From: JAHEJX01 sp041605955
GTDB taxonomy: Bacteria; Actinomycetota; Acidimicrobiia; Spongiisociales; UBA5794
Direction: 5' to 3'
NCBI GenBank assembly: GCA_041605955.1
Contig: JBFIXI010000010.1
Location: forward strand, 20,962-84,961
Length of the DNA: 64,000 nt
Every line of letters starts with the position of its first letter. The stretch's first letter is position 1. The notes below the pieces were generated by a model. That model searched no databases and had not been told where the DNA came from. It saw nothing but the letters and a program-made list of their open reading frames with translations. Shown here piece after piece: positions 7,574 through 15,798 of this stretch. The position numbers and the translations under genes are program-made.

Positions 7574-9247
7574 GTGTCAATCGCCAGGACTTCCAGACGC
7601 CGCGGTAGGGTCGCAGCAGTTGCTCTGCTGACCAGTTTGTTGACCGCCACATTGTCTGGAACCGCTTCGGGCCATCCGGACGACGATCCCGGGGCGACGG
7701 GAAAGCGCGTCCCAGTGCCCGAATCCGAGGCGGAGCGCCATTTCGCCCTCATCTCCGCAATGGAGCGACAGGGAATGCAGGCGCAGCTCCCGGCGGTCGG
7801 GCTGACTCTTTGCACCAACGGAACGGCCGCCGGCTACGCATGCGACGGTGTGGACCTGGCGGCCTCCCTGCCGCTCTCACAGCTCGGAGGTGGCGAGGGA
7901 AACGACATTTGGGGTTGGACTGATCCGGCCACGCTGCGCGAATTCGCTGTCATGGGGCGCACCGGAGGCGTCACGTTCGTCGAGATCACCAACCCGATCA
8001 ACCCCGAGGTGGTCGGCACTCTCCCCACCCACTCGGTGTCGTCGGTATGGCGCGATCTCAAGGTGTACGACTCGTACGCATTCATCGTGTCCGAGGCTCC
8101 CAACAGCGGCCTTCAGGTTTTCGACTTGCGTCAGCTGGTCTCACAGCGGCAGCGGCCTCACGTCTTCACCGAGACCGCTTGGTTGGGTGCGTTCTCCACG
8201 TCTCACAACATCGCCATCAACGAAGCCAGCGGCTACGCCTACGTCGTCGGAACCAACACCTGCAGCGGTGGCCTGCACATGGTCGATCTACGCAACCCTG
8301 AATCTCCCCGGAGCGCCGGCTGCTACGGCGGTGACGGTTACACGCACGATTTGCAATGTGTCGACTACTCAGGGCCCGACGCGATCTATCAGGGTCGTGA
8401 GATCTGTTTTGCTGCCAACGAGGACACGTTGACCATCGTCGACGTCACCGACAAGGCAAGCCCGGCTCTGGTTTCACGAACCGGATACGTTGGCAGCGGT
8501 TACGCCCACCAGGGATGGCTCACCGACGACCATGCCTATTTCTTGCTCGGTGACGAGCTCGACGAACTGAACAACGGCGGCGCGACCAAGACCTATGTTT
8601 GGAACGTCTCGAGCCTCGCCCGACCTACGGTCGAATTCGTCAACCGCGGCACCACCGGCGCCATTGACCACAACCAGTACGTGCGGGACGGTCGTACATA
8701 TCAGTCCAACTACAAGGCTGGACTGCGCGTTCTGACCGCGGACAGCCTGGCTGCAAACTCTATGGATGAAGTGGCATTCTTCGACACCCACCCGGAGAGC
8801 AATGGCGCTCAGTTCGACGGCACCTGGAGCAATTATCCGTACTACCGGGCCAACGTGGTCGCCGTCTCGACGATCGACCGGGGCCTGTTCATCCTCGGCT
8901 ACGAGGGCGAGGCGGGATCGCTCCATGTCGCAGACATCGACCACAAGACAGCCGTGCGCCCGGCGGGCAGGTGGCGGGCCATCAGCCAGGTGGAGGTGCA
9001 CGACCGCACGGGCAGCCCGGTTGAGGACGTCGCCGTCACGGTGCGATGGTCGAACGGCCGCGTCAAGACCTGTGTCACCGGGCCCGGGGGGCGCTGCCGC
9101 ACCCGCCTGCTCCGGTTCCCCAGACATGCCAAGGTCGCATTCCGGATAATCGATCTCGAGCTCGGCTCCATGTCCTACGCCTCGTGGCTGAACGAAGACG
9201 CCGACGGCGACAGCGACGGTTTCCGCGATACGGTGCGCCGTCCCTGA
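7574..9247 (+). CDS. Secreted choice-of-anchor B family beta-propeller protein
   Basis: This 557-residue protein starts with an Arg-rich n-region and a hydrophobic segment (VAAVALLTSLLTATLSGTA) that looks like a Sec signal. It continues with LVIVD/LHMVDLRNP-type repeats such as VTFVEITNPINPEVVGTLP, LHMVDLRNPESPRSAGCYGG and LTIVDVTDKASPALVS. These are the LVIVD/choice-of-anchor B propeller repeats. The segment SHNIAINEASGYAYVVG and the cysteine-containing HDLQC and GREICFA regions are also typical of that family. The C-terminal 90 residues form a separate domain (VEVHDRTGSPVEDVAVTVRW) resembling an Ig-like or carboxypeptidase-regulatory fold, probably the anchor or adhesion part. The molecular role is unknown. 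Confidence 0.82.
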   Translation: MSIARTSRRRGRVAAVALLTSLLTATLSGTASGHPDDDPGATGKRVPVPESEAERHFALISAMERQGMQAQLPAVGLTLCTNGTAAGYACDGVDLAASLPLSQLGGGEGNDIWGWTDPATLREFAVMGRTGGVTFVEITNPINPEVVGTLPTHSVSSVWRDLKVYDSYAFIVSEAPNSGLQVFDLRQLVSQRQRPHVFTETAWLGAFSTSHNIAINEASGYAYVVGTNTCSGGLHMVDLRNPESPRSAGCYGGDGYTHDLQCVDYSGPDAIYQGREICFAANEDTLTIVDVTDKASPALVSRTGYVGSGYAHQGWLTDDHAYFLLGDELDELNNGGATKTYVWNVSSLARPTVEFVNRGTTGAIDHNQYVRDGRTYQSNYKAGLRVLTADSLAANSMDEVAFFDTHPESNGAQFDGTWSNYPYYRANVVAVSTIDRGLFILGYEGEAGSLHVADIDHKTAVRPAGRWRAISQVEVHDRTGSPVEDVAVTVRWSNGRVKTCVTGPGGRCRTRLLRFPRHAKVAFRIIDLELGSMSYASWLNEDADGDSDGFRDTVRRP

Positions 9248-9264
9248 ACCTGTCGCCAGGCGGG

Positions 9265-10716
9265 CTAAGAAGCTGTCCGGTCGAACTTCAGGTAGGTGAC
9301 GACCCCTGCGGTCTCCTCGGGCGAAGGCTCCGCAGTCATCGCCGGCGACGAGGGCAGCGTGAGGCGGAAGCGACTCCAACCACCGGCGTAGTCGTAGTGG
9401 AGATCGCCGTTCATGAGCTGCGCCAGCTGGCGAGACACCGCCAGGCCTACCCCCACCGAGGCCACGGCGCCCACCGAGGTGACGGTTTGGTGGCCTCGCT
9501 CGTATAGCTCGAAGATGGACTCCCGATGCTCGGGGGGCACTCCCAATCCGTTGTCGAGCACGGTGATGTGGGTGACCGTCCCCACGTGCTCCGACTGCAC
9601 TCGGATCGACTGGCCCCCGTAGCGCAGAGCGTTGGTGATGAGGTTGCGGATGATCTGTTTGAGTCGCAATGGATCGGCCCAGACCGACCCATTGACGGCA
9701 ACGGCCAGATCGCGGTGGGGTTGCTCGGTCGTGGCTACCTCAGCGACCCGCTCGATAATCGGCAGCAGGTCGGTCTGGCGGGGAGCGACGCTCACCATGC
9801 CAATCTCAGAGCGGGCCGCCACGAGAAGGTCTTCGACCATGTCGGAGAGTTCACCCGACTCGCGGGCGATGTAGCCGATCAACTCGTCCCGCAACGCTTC
9901 GTCCATAACGTCCTTCTGATCGAGCAGAGTCTCGGCACTGGCATACACCGTGGTCAACGGAGTCCGCAGCTCGTGGCTGACCGAGGCGAGGAACTCGTCC
10001 TTGCTGCGTATCAGCGCCGCCAAGCGGTCCTCGGCCTCCTTACGCTCCGTGATGTCCACGATGGCAACGGCCACGCGCGACAAGTCGCGCTTGCCGTCGA
10101 CCCGCGGCGCCGACCAGTTGAGGATCCCGTACAGCGGCGACTCGTCCCAGCGCTTCCCGGCAAACTCGAACGAGGTACGCGATGCTCCGTCCCACACGGC
10201 CTGGAGTTCGGCCCGAAAAGAGTCGAGCACCGCCGGGTCGTCAACGTAGAACTCGCCGTCCATGCTCCCGACCAGGGCTTCCTTGTCCGGAGCTCGCATC
10301 AGGACCACCGCCGCTGCGTTGACATCGACGATGCGGATCATCGACACCAGCCTCTGCAACTCCGCCGGCCGCTCGTCGAGATAGCGCTGCAGATGAGTAA
10401 CTCCCGAAGAACGGAGCCAGGACAGCCACGCTCCCACCTTGGAGAAGTCCTCTTCCCAGATGGCGATTGGTGACTCGTTGAACAGGTTGCGGTAGTGCGA
10501 CTCCCGCAGATCACCCACGCGGCGGATCTCCTCGTTCAGGCTCTGCATCTCAGTCGACGAGATCCGCATCGACCGTTCCATCAGATAGCGACTGCGATCG
10601 ATCTCGTCGTAGTAGCTGCTCAGCCTCTCCAGAAGACGTCCCCAGGTGGCCGCGTCCGGCACCGCCCCGGCTTCGAGGCCGAGGCGACGCAGCTGCCTGG
10701 CGAGGACCTCATGCAT
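9265..10716 (-). CDS. PAS-containing sensor histidine kinase
   Basis: The 483-residue protein has no membrane span, so it is a soluble sensor. It has an N-terminal helical part and a PAS-like region (about residues 75-225, HYRNLFNESPIAIWEEDF through VAIVDITERKEAEDRL). A HisKA domain follows with phospho-acceptor His248 in ASVSHELRTPL. The ATPase domain shows the N box NLITNALRYGG, the G1 box DNGLGVP and the G2 box GVGLAVSRQ. Its start is 13 bases downstream of the FIST gene on the same strand, so FIST probably supplies the signal. No response regulator is adjacent. Confidence 0.9.
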   Translation of the reverse strand: MHEVLARQLRRLGLEAGAVPDAATWGRLLERLSSYYDEIDRSRYLMERSMRISSTEMQSLNEEIRRVGDLRESHYRNLFNESPIAIWEEDFSKVGAWLSWLRSSGVTHLQRYLDERPAELQRLVSMIRIVDVNAAAVVLMRAPDKEALVGSMDGEFYVDDPAVLDSFRAELQAVWDGASRTSFEFAGKRWDESPLYGILNWSAPRVDGKRDLSRVAVAIVDITERKEAEDRLAALIRSKDEFLASVSHELRTPLTTVYASAETLLDQKDVMDEALRDELIGYIARESGELSDMVEDLLVAARSEIGMVSVAPRQTDLLPIIERVAEVATTEQPHRDLAVAVNGSVWADPLRLKQIIRNLITNALRYGGQSIRVQSEHVGTVTHITVLDNGLGVPPEHRESIFELYERGHQTVTSVGAVASVGVGLAVSRQLAQLMNGDLHYDYAGGWSRFRLTLPSSPAMTAEPSPEETAGVVTYLKFDRTAS

Positions 10717-10729
10717 CGTTACTACGCTC

Positions 10730-11896
10730 CTAGGCCACCATCTCGGTCAGAGTCGTGAGAGTCATCGTCTGATTGTGCAGGTCGCACGAACCTGACGTGT
10801 AGGGAGATATCTCTCCGTACGAGTAGAAGCCCACTTGATGAGTGCCGGGCGGCAACGCTTCCAGCACGGCTTCCAATTCCTCCTCGGTGCGCTCGCCCAG
10901 CACTAGGCGCCGCCCTACACAGGACACTGCGATACACAGGGTATCGCCCACGCCGCCCAGGGCGCCATATGCCTCCGGGCCATGCCACCCGCCGGCGGCG
11001 GCGAACTCGGCGGCGGACTCGGCTCCGCCGATGATGCGCTCGAAGTTCGCCCGCATCAGCTGGGCGTGATGCCCCTCGGGGATGTCTCCGGCGAATGTGA
11101 CGCTCTGGTCTTGTTCGTTGACCGCCAGAATCGTCCGCACCAGCTTGGTCTCGCCCGCCGGATCGCTGACCTCGAGCGGGAACAGCAAGCCGGTCGCCGG
11201 CAGCCCCGAAGCCAGGTCGCCGAGGTATTGCTTGTAGAGGGCCAAGGCCGGCCGCCCGTCGAGCTCGAACAGCACGCTGCCGGCCGAGCGAGTTACCACT
11301 CGCTCCGGGCCGAATATGTCCCACCCGCCTCGAGATCCGTGTCCAAACCGAAGCTGGGATCCGTAGAAACCCACAGCGGCGAGACCGTCCTGGGCCGGCT
11401 TGCCGTCGATCAGCACCCATGTGCGCTCGAAGCGATCGCCGTCGCCGGCAAGTCCGCCGGTGATTGGAACCTCCGCGCCGATGGAGTGGTTGAGGCCCGC
11501 AGCAAGCTCGCTGCCGTTGACGTCGAGGCCTGCGGAGAGCACCACGACCCCTACGAGATCGTCTCCGCCGAGCGCGGCGCCGACGGAGGATCCCGCTTGC
11601 CGGGACGTGGCCGCCGAGATCGTGCCCGTACTGAGCCGCAGCTCGGTGGTTGCGAATCGGACGACGGCCACCGTGAGAGATTCATCCTCTAGCTGCCGAC
11701 CATGGATCTCGCCCGACGTGGAACACCCTACAACGACGCTGGCCCGATAAACCTCAGCCAGCTCGCCCAGCGGCTCATGGTCGTCTAGGTAGGAGGATGC
11801 CCCGAACGCGACAACCAGCGTTCGCGGCGAGTCCCATTTGGGTAGCGTCGCCGACCAACCCCGGCCACGCGTATAAGAGAGCGTACGAACGTCCAC
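10730..11896 (-). CDS. FIST N and C domain sensory protein
   Basis: The 388-residue product matches the FIST family. The N-terminal domain contains LVVAFGASSYLDD, SVVVGCSTSGEIHG and VGVVVLSAGLDVNG, and the C-terminal domain has LALYKQYLGDLASGL, AGDIPEGHHAQLMRANFERI and GFYSYGEISPY. FIST domains are small-ligand sensory modules, often encoded beside or fused to histidine kinases and cyclases. Amino acids have been suggested as ligands for the family. The gene lies immediately upstream of the histidine kinase, which supports a two-protein sensor. There are 99 bases between it and the upstream selenoprotein gene, so it could have its own promoter. Confidence 0.88.
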   Translation of the reverse strand: MDVRTLSYTRGRGWSATLPKWDSPRTLVVAFGASSYLDDHEPLGELAEVYRASVVVGCSTSGEIHGRQLEDESLTVAVVRFATTELRLSTGTISAATSRQAGSSVGAALGGDDLVGVVVLSAGLDVNGSELAAGLNHSIGAEVPITGGLAGDGDRFERTWVLIDGKPAQDGLAAVGFYGSQLRFGHGSRGGWDIFGPERVVTRSAGSVLFELDGRPALALYKQYLGDLASGLPATGLLFPLEVSDPAGETKLVRTILAVNEQDQSVTFAGDIPEGHHAQLMRANFERIIGGAESAAEFAAAGGWHGPEAYGALGGVGDTLCIAVSCVGRRLVLGERTEEELEAVLEALPPGTHQVGFYSYGEISPYTSGSCDLHNQTMTLTTLTEMVA

Positions 11897-11995
11897 ACCC
11901 CACTCCTCTCCGAATGGCGAACGCTAACACTTACCAATATCTGTCGGCAGCGCCGCCTTCGGAGTTGAACCTTTGACTGAAAGGGATATCCGGGA

Positions 11996-12979
11996 TCAGT
12001 CCCGGCGATTGTGCCGACCGGCGTCGAATCGCCCCGGCATGGTCGCAACCGCGCCGCCGTGGTCGACTGCCCCGACCATATCCAGGGCCGCAGTGACGAC
12101 GGCGCGATGGCGCGCTTTGTCCCCCACCGGACCCACTGGCCTCCCAAACGGATGTCGAGTGACCAGCGTGCGGGGCAGTGCCATCACCTCGGCGACGTGA
12201 CGAAAGGCGGCTACGTAGATACCGACTGTGCTGATGCCGGCTTGCTCGGCTGCCCTCGCGACGTGCCCGACCGACACGTGACAAACGGGTCACACCGGCA
12301 CCAGCAGCAGAGCGTCGAGCCGGTCCCCCGCCAGGGCCTCGACCCATTCCGGCAACACCTGGAGTAGCCGACCCTGCGCCGCCGCTCCCGGGAACGAATA
12401 GAGATTCTCGGCAACCTCGCCGATCCTGCCCTGTGCCGCCAGCTCGAGCAGCGCATCACGGGGAAACACCACGTTGTGGTCCTTCACCGCACTGCGGATG
12501 TCGTATCCACCGTGACGCACCCGCAGCTCGTCCGCCGAAGTGTCACGCGGAATCGTCGACAACACAGGAGCTTCCCGCAGGAAGTCGAAGATGCGCTCCA
12601 CGGCCTCGACTTGCGTCATGTCGGCAACCCCGAATGGGGCTGGATCATCCCCAGCCACGAAATGGCCGGAGGACGTCACCATGCCGACCCGGCAATCCGC
12701 CAGCGGCCGACGCAGCGGGGTGAACGGAGCTTGCTCGTACCGATAGCTGCGCTCCGCACCCGCGTACGCAGTGATCTGCCACTCGACGATCAGATCGTGG
12801 AGCCGGGTCAGGTCGCCGGTGTCGAGGCTGGTGCCAATCTCCGACAGCATCTGGCGCAACGCTTCTGCGGCCGCATCTGGTGTCAGTCGCTTGAGGAACT
12901 TGAACGTGAGGTCGGTACGTTCACCGTAGGCAAAGGAGTCCTTGAACTCGTCGAAGGTTTCGGAATCGGCCCGATCCAT
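11996..12979 (-). CDS. GrdB-like selenoprotein with in-frame UGA (Sec230)
   Basis: Read through one TGA at 12290-12292, this gene encodes 327 residues of the glycine/sarcosine/betaine/proline reductase selenoprotein B-like family. Before the TGA come PFTPLRRPLADCRVGMVTSSG, HGGYDIRSAVKDHNVVFPRD and GRIGEVAENLYSFPG. After it come CHVSVGHVARAAEQAGISTV and LPRTLVTRHPFGRPVGPVGD, so both halves belong to one fold. The junction reads LLLVPV-Sec-PVCH, a U-x-x-C redox motif with Sec230 and Cys233. A SECIS-like hairpin follows. The ATG at 12979 overlaps the CoA-binding protein stop by one base. The function is probably a thiol/selenol redox or reductase activity, but the substrate is unknown. A true nonsense mutation is the alternative and is less likely. 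Confidence 0.85.
12261..12279 (-). promoter_or_regulatory. Candidate bacterial SECIS hairpin after the UGA
   Basis: Counting from the base after the UGA, bases 11-17 (ACGTGTC) pair with bases 23-29 (GGCACGT). This gives a 7-bp stem with one T-G wobble, closing a GGTCG loop. In E. coli fdhF, as I recall it, a GGUC apical loop sits about 19-22 bases after the UGA; here GGUC is at 18-21. This geometry suits SelB recruitment. Confidence 0.75.
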
Positions 12980-13374
12980 CAGCCGTGATGCCGGGCTCGC
13001 ACCATGATGCAAGCGTCGATCAGCGCCTCGAACTCGTTGGCGTCGACGTAGCTCCTCACCTCGGGAGACGCGGATCCGGGCTGGAGCCAAACGAGCTTGT
13101 GACCGAGGGCCTGGGCCTCGGCGAGCACCTGCAGGGTGACCGAAGGGGGGACAACGAAGTTGATGATGGTGGGAGCTTCTGGCAGAGAGGCCAGGTTGGG
13201 ATAGGCCGGATCCCCGTCGACGGTCTCCCGGTTCGGGTTGACCGCGAACACCTGGTATCCCTTGCGCTTCAAGTCTCGATAGACGATGGAGCCATATTTG
13301 CTCGGATCATCGTTGGCGCCGACCACGGCAACCGTGGCGCCGGGTTCGAGCAGTGCGGCTGAGACCGGATCCAT
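12979..13374 (-). CDS. CoA-binding (Rossmann) domain protein, YccU-like
   Basis: The 131-residue protein is a stand-alone CoA-binding domain of the succinyl-CoA synthetase type. Motifs are TVAVVGANDDPSKYGSIVYRD, GYQVFAVNPNRETVDGDPAYP, a TIINFVVPPSVTLQVL strand-helix and HKLVWLQPGSASPEV. The YccU family binds CoA or another nucleotide; the physiological role is not settled. I chose the ATG at 13374, just ahead of the conserved fold; in-frame GTG codons further upstream are possible. Its stop overlaps the ATG of the GrdB-like selenoprotein (TGATG), so the two are probably translated together, suggesting joint action. Confidence 0.85.
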   Translation of the reverse strand: MDPVSAALLEPGATVAVVGANDDPSKYGSIVYRDLKRKGYQVFAVNPNRETVDGDPAYPNLASLPEAPTIINFVVPPSVTLQVLAEAQALGHKLVWLQPGSASPEVRSYVDANEFEALIDACIMVRARHHG

Positions 13375-13408
13375 CTTCCTCACTCTGCGATATTGCGGCA
13401 CCGCAACG

Positions 13409-15289
13409 CTAGCGGCCACGCCAGCTGATCACGGTCAGCAGCGTGCGCAGCAGGATCGCGAGATCGGTTCGCACCGAGCGCTCAGCAACGTAGCGCGCGT
13501 CGAGATGGGAACGCTGCGCCATACTGATCTCATCCCTCCCCGACACTTGCGCCAGCCCCGTCACTCCCGGCTTCACCGTGAATCGAATATGGTCGCGGCC
13601 GACGAGGTCGGCTTCTGCAGGAACCAACGGGCGTGGCCCCACGAGGCTCATGGATCCGCGGAGCACATTCCACAGGTTGGGTAGCTCGTCGAGCGATGAG
13701 GCTCGCAGCAGGCGACCTACCCGCGTGATGCGCGGATCTTGCCGTATGCGAAGATCTCCCTCGTCGCGGCCGGCTGCGGCCAGCCCTTCGAGATGCGCCA
13801 CGAACACCGCCTCGCCCTCGTCGGCGCGCATTGTGCGCAGCTTGACCATGGCGAACGGCTTGCCGTGGTGACCCACTCGCTCTTGTCGGAAGAACGCGGG
13901 GCCCCGCGAGTCCAGCTTGATCAGAATCACGGCGACCAGCAGGAACGGGGCAGACAGCACGAGGAGCACAATGGCCAACCCGATGTCCAGAGAACGTTTG
14001 GCAAACTCGAAGCGGCGCGCCGAGCCGCTCAGCCAAACCACAGCCGCAACCAATGCGCCCAGAGCGGCCGCCTCGCCGGTGAGGAACGCCATGCTGACCC
14101 GGAAGAGCGCATCGCCACCAGTGAGCGCAATGGTGATGACGGCAACGCTGACGCCCGCCAACCACGCGGCCGCCAGGCGGATCGGCTCGCCCCGCGCCAC
14201 CAAGACCTGGCCTACGAAGAGTCCGGCTCCTGCAAACACGACGCCCGCTGCGGTCAGTGCGGCCACCTGGGGCGGCGGGCGGAAGTCCGCGCCGAAGGCC
14301 GCAGCGACCAACGGGGCACCGGCCAGCCAGCCTGCGGCCGCGCCGACCGTTGCCAGCAACGCAGCAGCAATGCCGATCCCGCGACCCCAGGCACGTAGCT
14401 CCTGCCGCTCGCCCCGAGCCGCCATCTCGGTGAACGGAGGCAGGATTCTGGCCAGCAGGTTGTAGCCGAACGTGAGCGGCGCTCTCGACAGGGTGAACGT
14501 CGCAAACGCAACGCTGACGGCGACTTCTCCCCCGCCGAGACCCGCCACCATCAGCGGTCCGGCCAGCAGAAGGGCCTGCGACGCGGCCGACGACAACACG
14601 AGCCCGGATAGCAGGCCGCGCTCGCCGAGAGCCGCCGCCTCGGCAGGACTGACCGGGCGCCGATTGGCCGGGGGTGAGCGCAATGGCCGCCAGAGGAGAA
14701 TCACCAATGGACCCACCACCAGTCCCAGCGCGAACCCTGAAGCGGTGGGACGGATCATCAGCACGGCGGCCGCCACCGCCAGCCGCACCAGCGAGGCAGC
14801 ACCGCTCGACGTGCCGTAGGCGCGGAAACGGCGCCATCCCGCCAAATGACCGCGACCGATCGCGAAAATGGCATGCGTTGCGATCGTGGCCGCCACGAAC
14901 GCGACGAAGCGCATGTCGCCTCTCAGCAGTGAATCAACCCCCGCCCATGCATAGGTAACCGCGGCCAACCCGGCTGCGCCAGCCAACGCCCACACCCGGG
15001 ATGGCACTCCGGCTGCCGAGCGATCGAGGGTGAGGCGTCGCACCACCAGTTGCTCGATGGGCAGCAGCACCACGATGAACACGAGGAAGTGGATGGTCAG
15101 CAGCACCGACACGGGGGCGAACGCATCAGCGCCCAACGCCCGGCCGCCGACGAACTGATAGATATAAGCGGCTATCCCCGCCACCAAGCTCCCGGCCAGG
15201 ATGTAACCCGTACCGTCTTCGGTCAGGTGCGCGTAGCGGGTACGCGTCGAGCTCGGATCGAAAGCGCCGGCAGGCGGCGGCTGGCTCAT
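13409..15289 (-). CDS. Flippase (Wzx-like) fused to bacterial sugar transferase
   Basis: This 626-residue protein joins two activities of envelope polysaccharide export. Residues 1 to about 425 form a polytopic membrane domain of roughly 12 spans with the look of MATE/Wzx flippases (YILAGSLVAGIAAYIYQFVG at the start). From about 427 it is a phosphoglycosyl transferase: FAKRSLDIGLAIVLLVLSAP, FFRQERVGHHGKPFAMVKLR, SLDELPNLWNVLRGSMSLVG and KPGVTGLAQVSGRDE. That domain normally loads a sugar phosphate onto undecaprenyl phosphate. There is no stop or frame change between them. It lies 9 bases after a small acidic protein gene. The fusion suggests lipid-linked sugar priming coupled to translocation; substrates are unknown. 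Confidence 0.85.
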   Translation of the reverse strand: MSQPPPAGAFDPSSTRTRYAHLTEDGTGYILAGSLVAGIAAYIYQFVGGRALGADAFAPVSVLLTIHFLVFIVVLLPIEQLVVRRLTLDRSAAGVPSRVWALAGAAGLAAVTYAWAGVDSLLRGDMRFVAFVAATIATHAIFAIGRGHLAGWRRFRAYGTSSGAASLVRLAVAAAVLMIRPTASGFALGLVVGPLVILLWRPLRSPPANRRPVSPAEAAALGERGLLSGLVLSSAASQALLLAGPLMVAGLGGGEVAVSVAFATFTLSRAPLTFGYNLLARILPPFTEMAARGERQELRAWGRGIGIAAALLATVGAAAGWLAGAPLVAAAFGADFRPPPQVAALTAAGVVFAGAGLFVGQVLVARGEPIRLAAAWLAGVSVAVITIALTGGDALFRVSMAFLTGEAAALGALVAAVVWLSGSARRFEFAKRSLDIGLAIVLLVLSAPFLLVAVILIKLDSRGPAFFRQERVGHHGKPFAMVKLRTMRADEGEAVFVAHLEGLAAAGRDEGDLRIRQDPRITRVGRLLRASSLDELPNLWNVLRGSMSLVGPRPLVPAEADLVGRDHIRFTVKPGVTGLAQVSGRDEISMAQRSHLDARYVAERSVRTDLAILLRTLLTVISWRGR

Positions 15290-15298
15290 CGGGCCAGG

Positions 15299-15679
15299 CT
15301 ACTGGTGGTCGGGCACTCGCGAGCTGTATCTCTGGTAGTAAGTCTCGGGGGGATTCTCGACAAGAGTATCCCGCAGATCGATCGTGACCGTCGTCAGATC
15401 GAGCTCGTCCTCTTGGTCGAGTGGATCGGTCCAATCCTCGTCGGGCTCGGCGGCCTCGGGCTGGGTGGGCTCGTCCAGCTCGGGCCGCACCGACGCCCGC
15501 GCCGTGTACTTGGAGGCCACCGGGGCTTGGTAGCCGGGAGGATCAGCATCCGGGCCGGTGGGTGGTTCGGACGCGGGTTCGGGTCGCGTCGGGAGGTCCG
15601 TCGTGTAGTAGCGGCCCTTCCGGGTGGCCGCAGTTCCGGAGCTCGAAGCACCCGGGTTGATCTCCTTGTTGGGTCGCAT
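15299..15679 (-). CDS. Acidic, Pro-rich hypothetical protein
   Basis: The product from the ATG at 15679 is 126 residues. It is rich in Pro, Glu and Asp (for example LDEPTQPEAAEPDEDWTDPL) and looks mostly disordered, with a short conserved-looking tail DLTTVTIDLRDTLVENPPET. No signal peptide or membrane segment is visible and I do not recognise the family. Another ATG at 15709 is possible. It sits directly ahead of the flippase-transferase fusion on the same strand and may be an accessory of that polysaccharide system, by position only. Confidence 0.55.
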   Translation of the reverse strand: MRPNKEINPGASSSGTAATRKGRYYTTDLPTRPEPASEPPTGPDADPPGYQAPVASKYTARASVRPELDEPTQPEAAEPDEDWTDPLDQEDELDLTTVTIDLRDTLVENPPETYYQRYSSRVPDHQ

Positions 15680-15798
15680 CGCTACCCCACTAACGCGGTG
15701 CCCGAACATCGTAGCCCCAACGTCACCGACACGTAATGGCCTAGAAGGTGTCAAAACGCGACGGCCCGGGCTGACTAGTCCCCCCGGAGCCCGCCGAA

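Noticed and set aside
12290..12292. TGA as an ordinary stop with a separate small gene after it
   Set aside because: Both sides share one family signature in the same frame, the codon falls in a U-x-x-C redox context, and a SECIS-like hairpin follows.
13530..14837. 435-codon minus-strand frame
   Set aside because: Same-strand shadow of the flippase-transferase fusion, with no recognisable motif.
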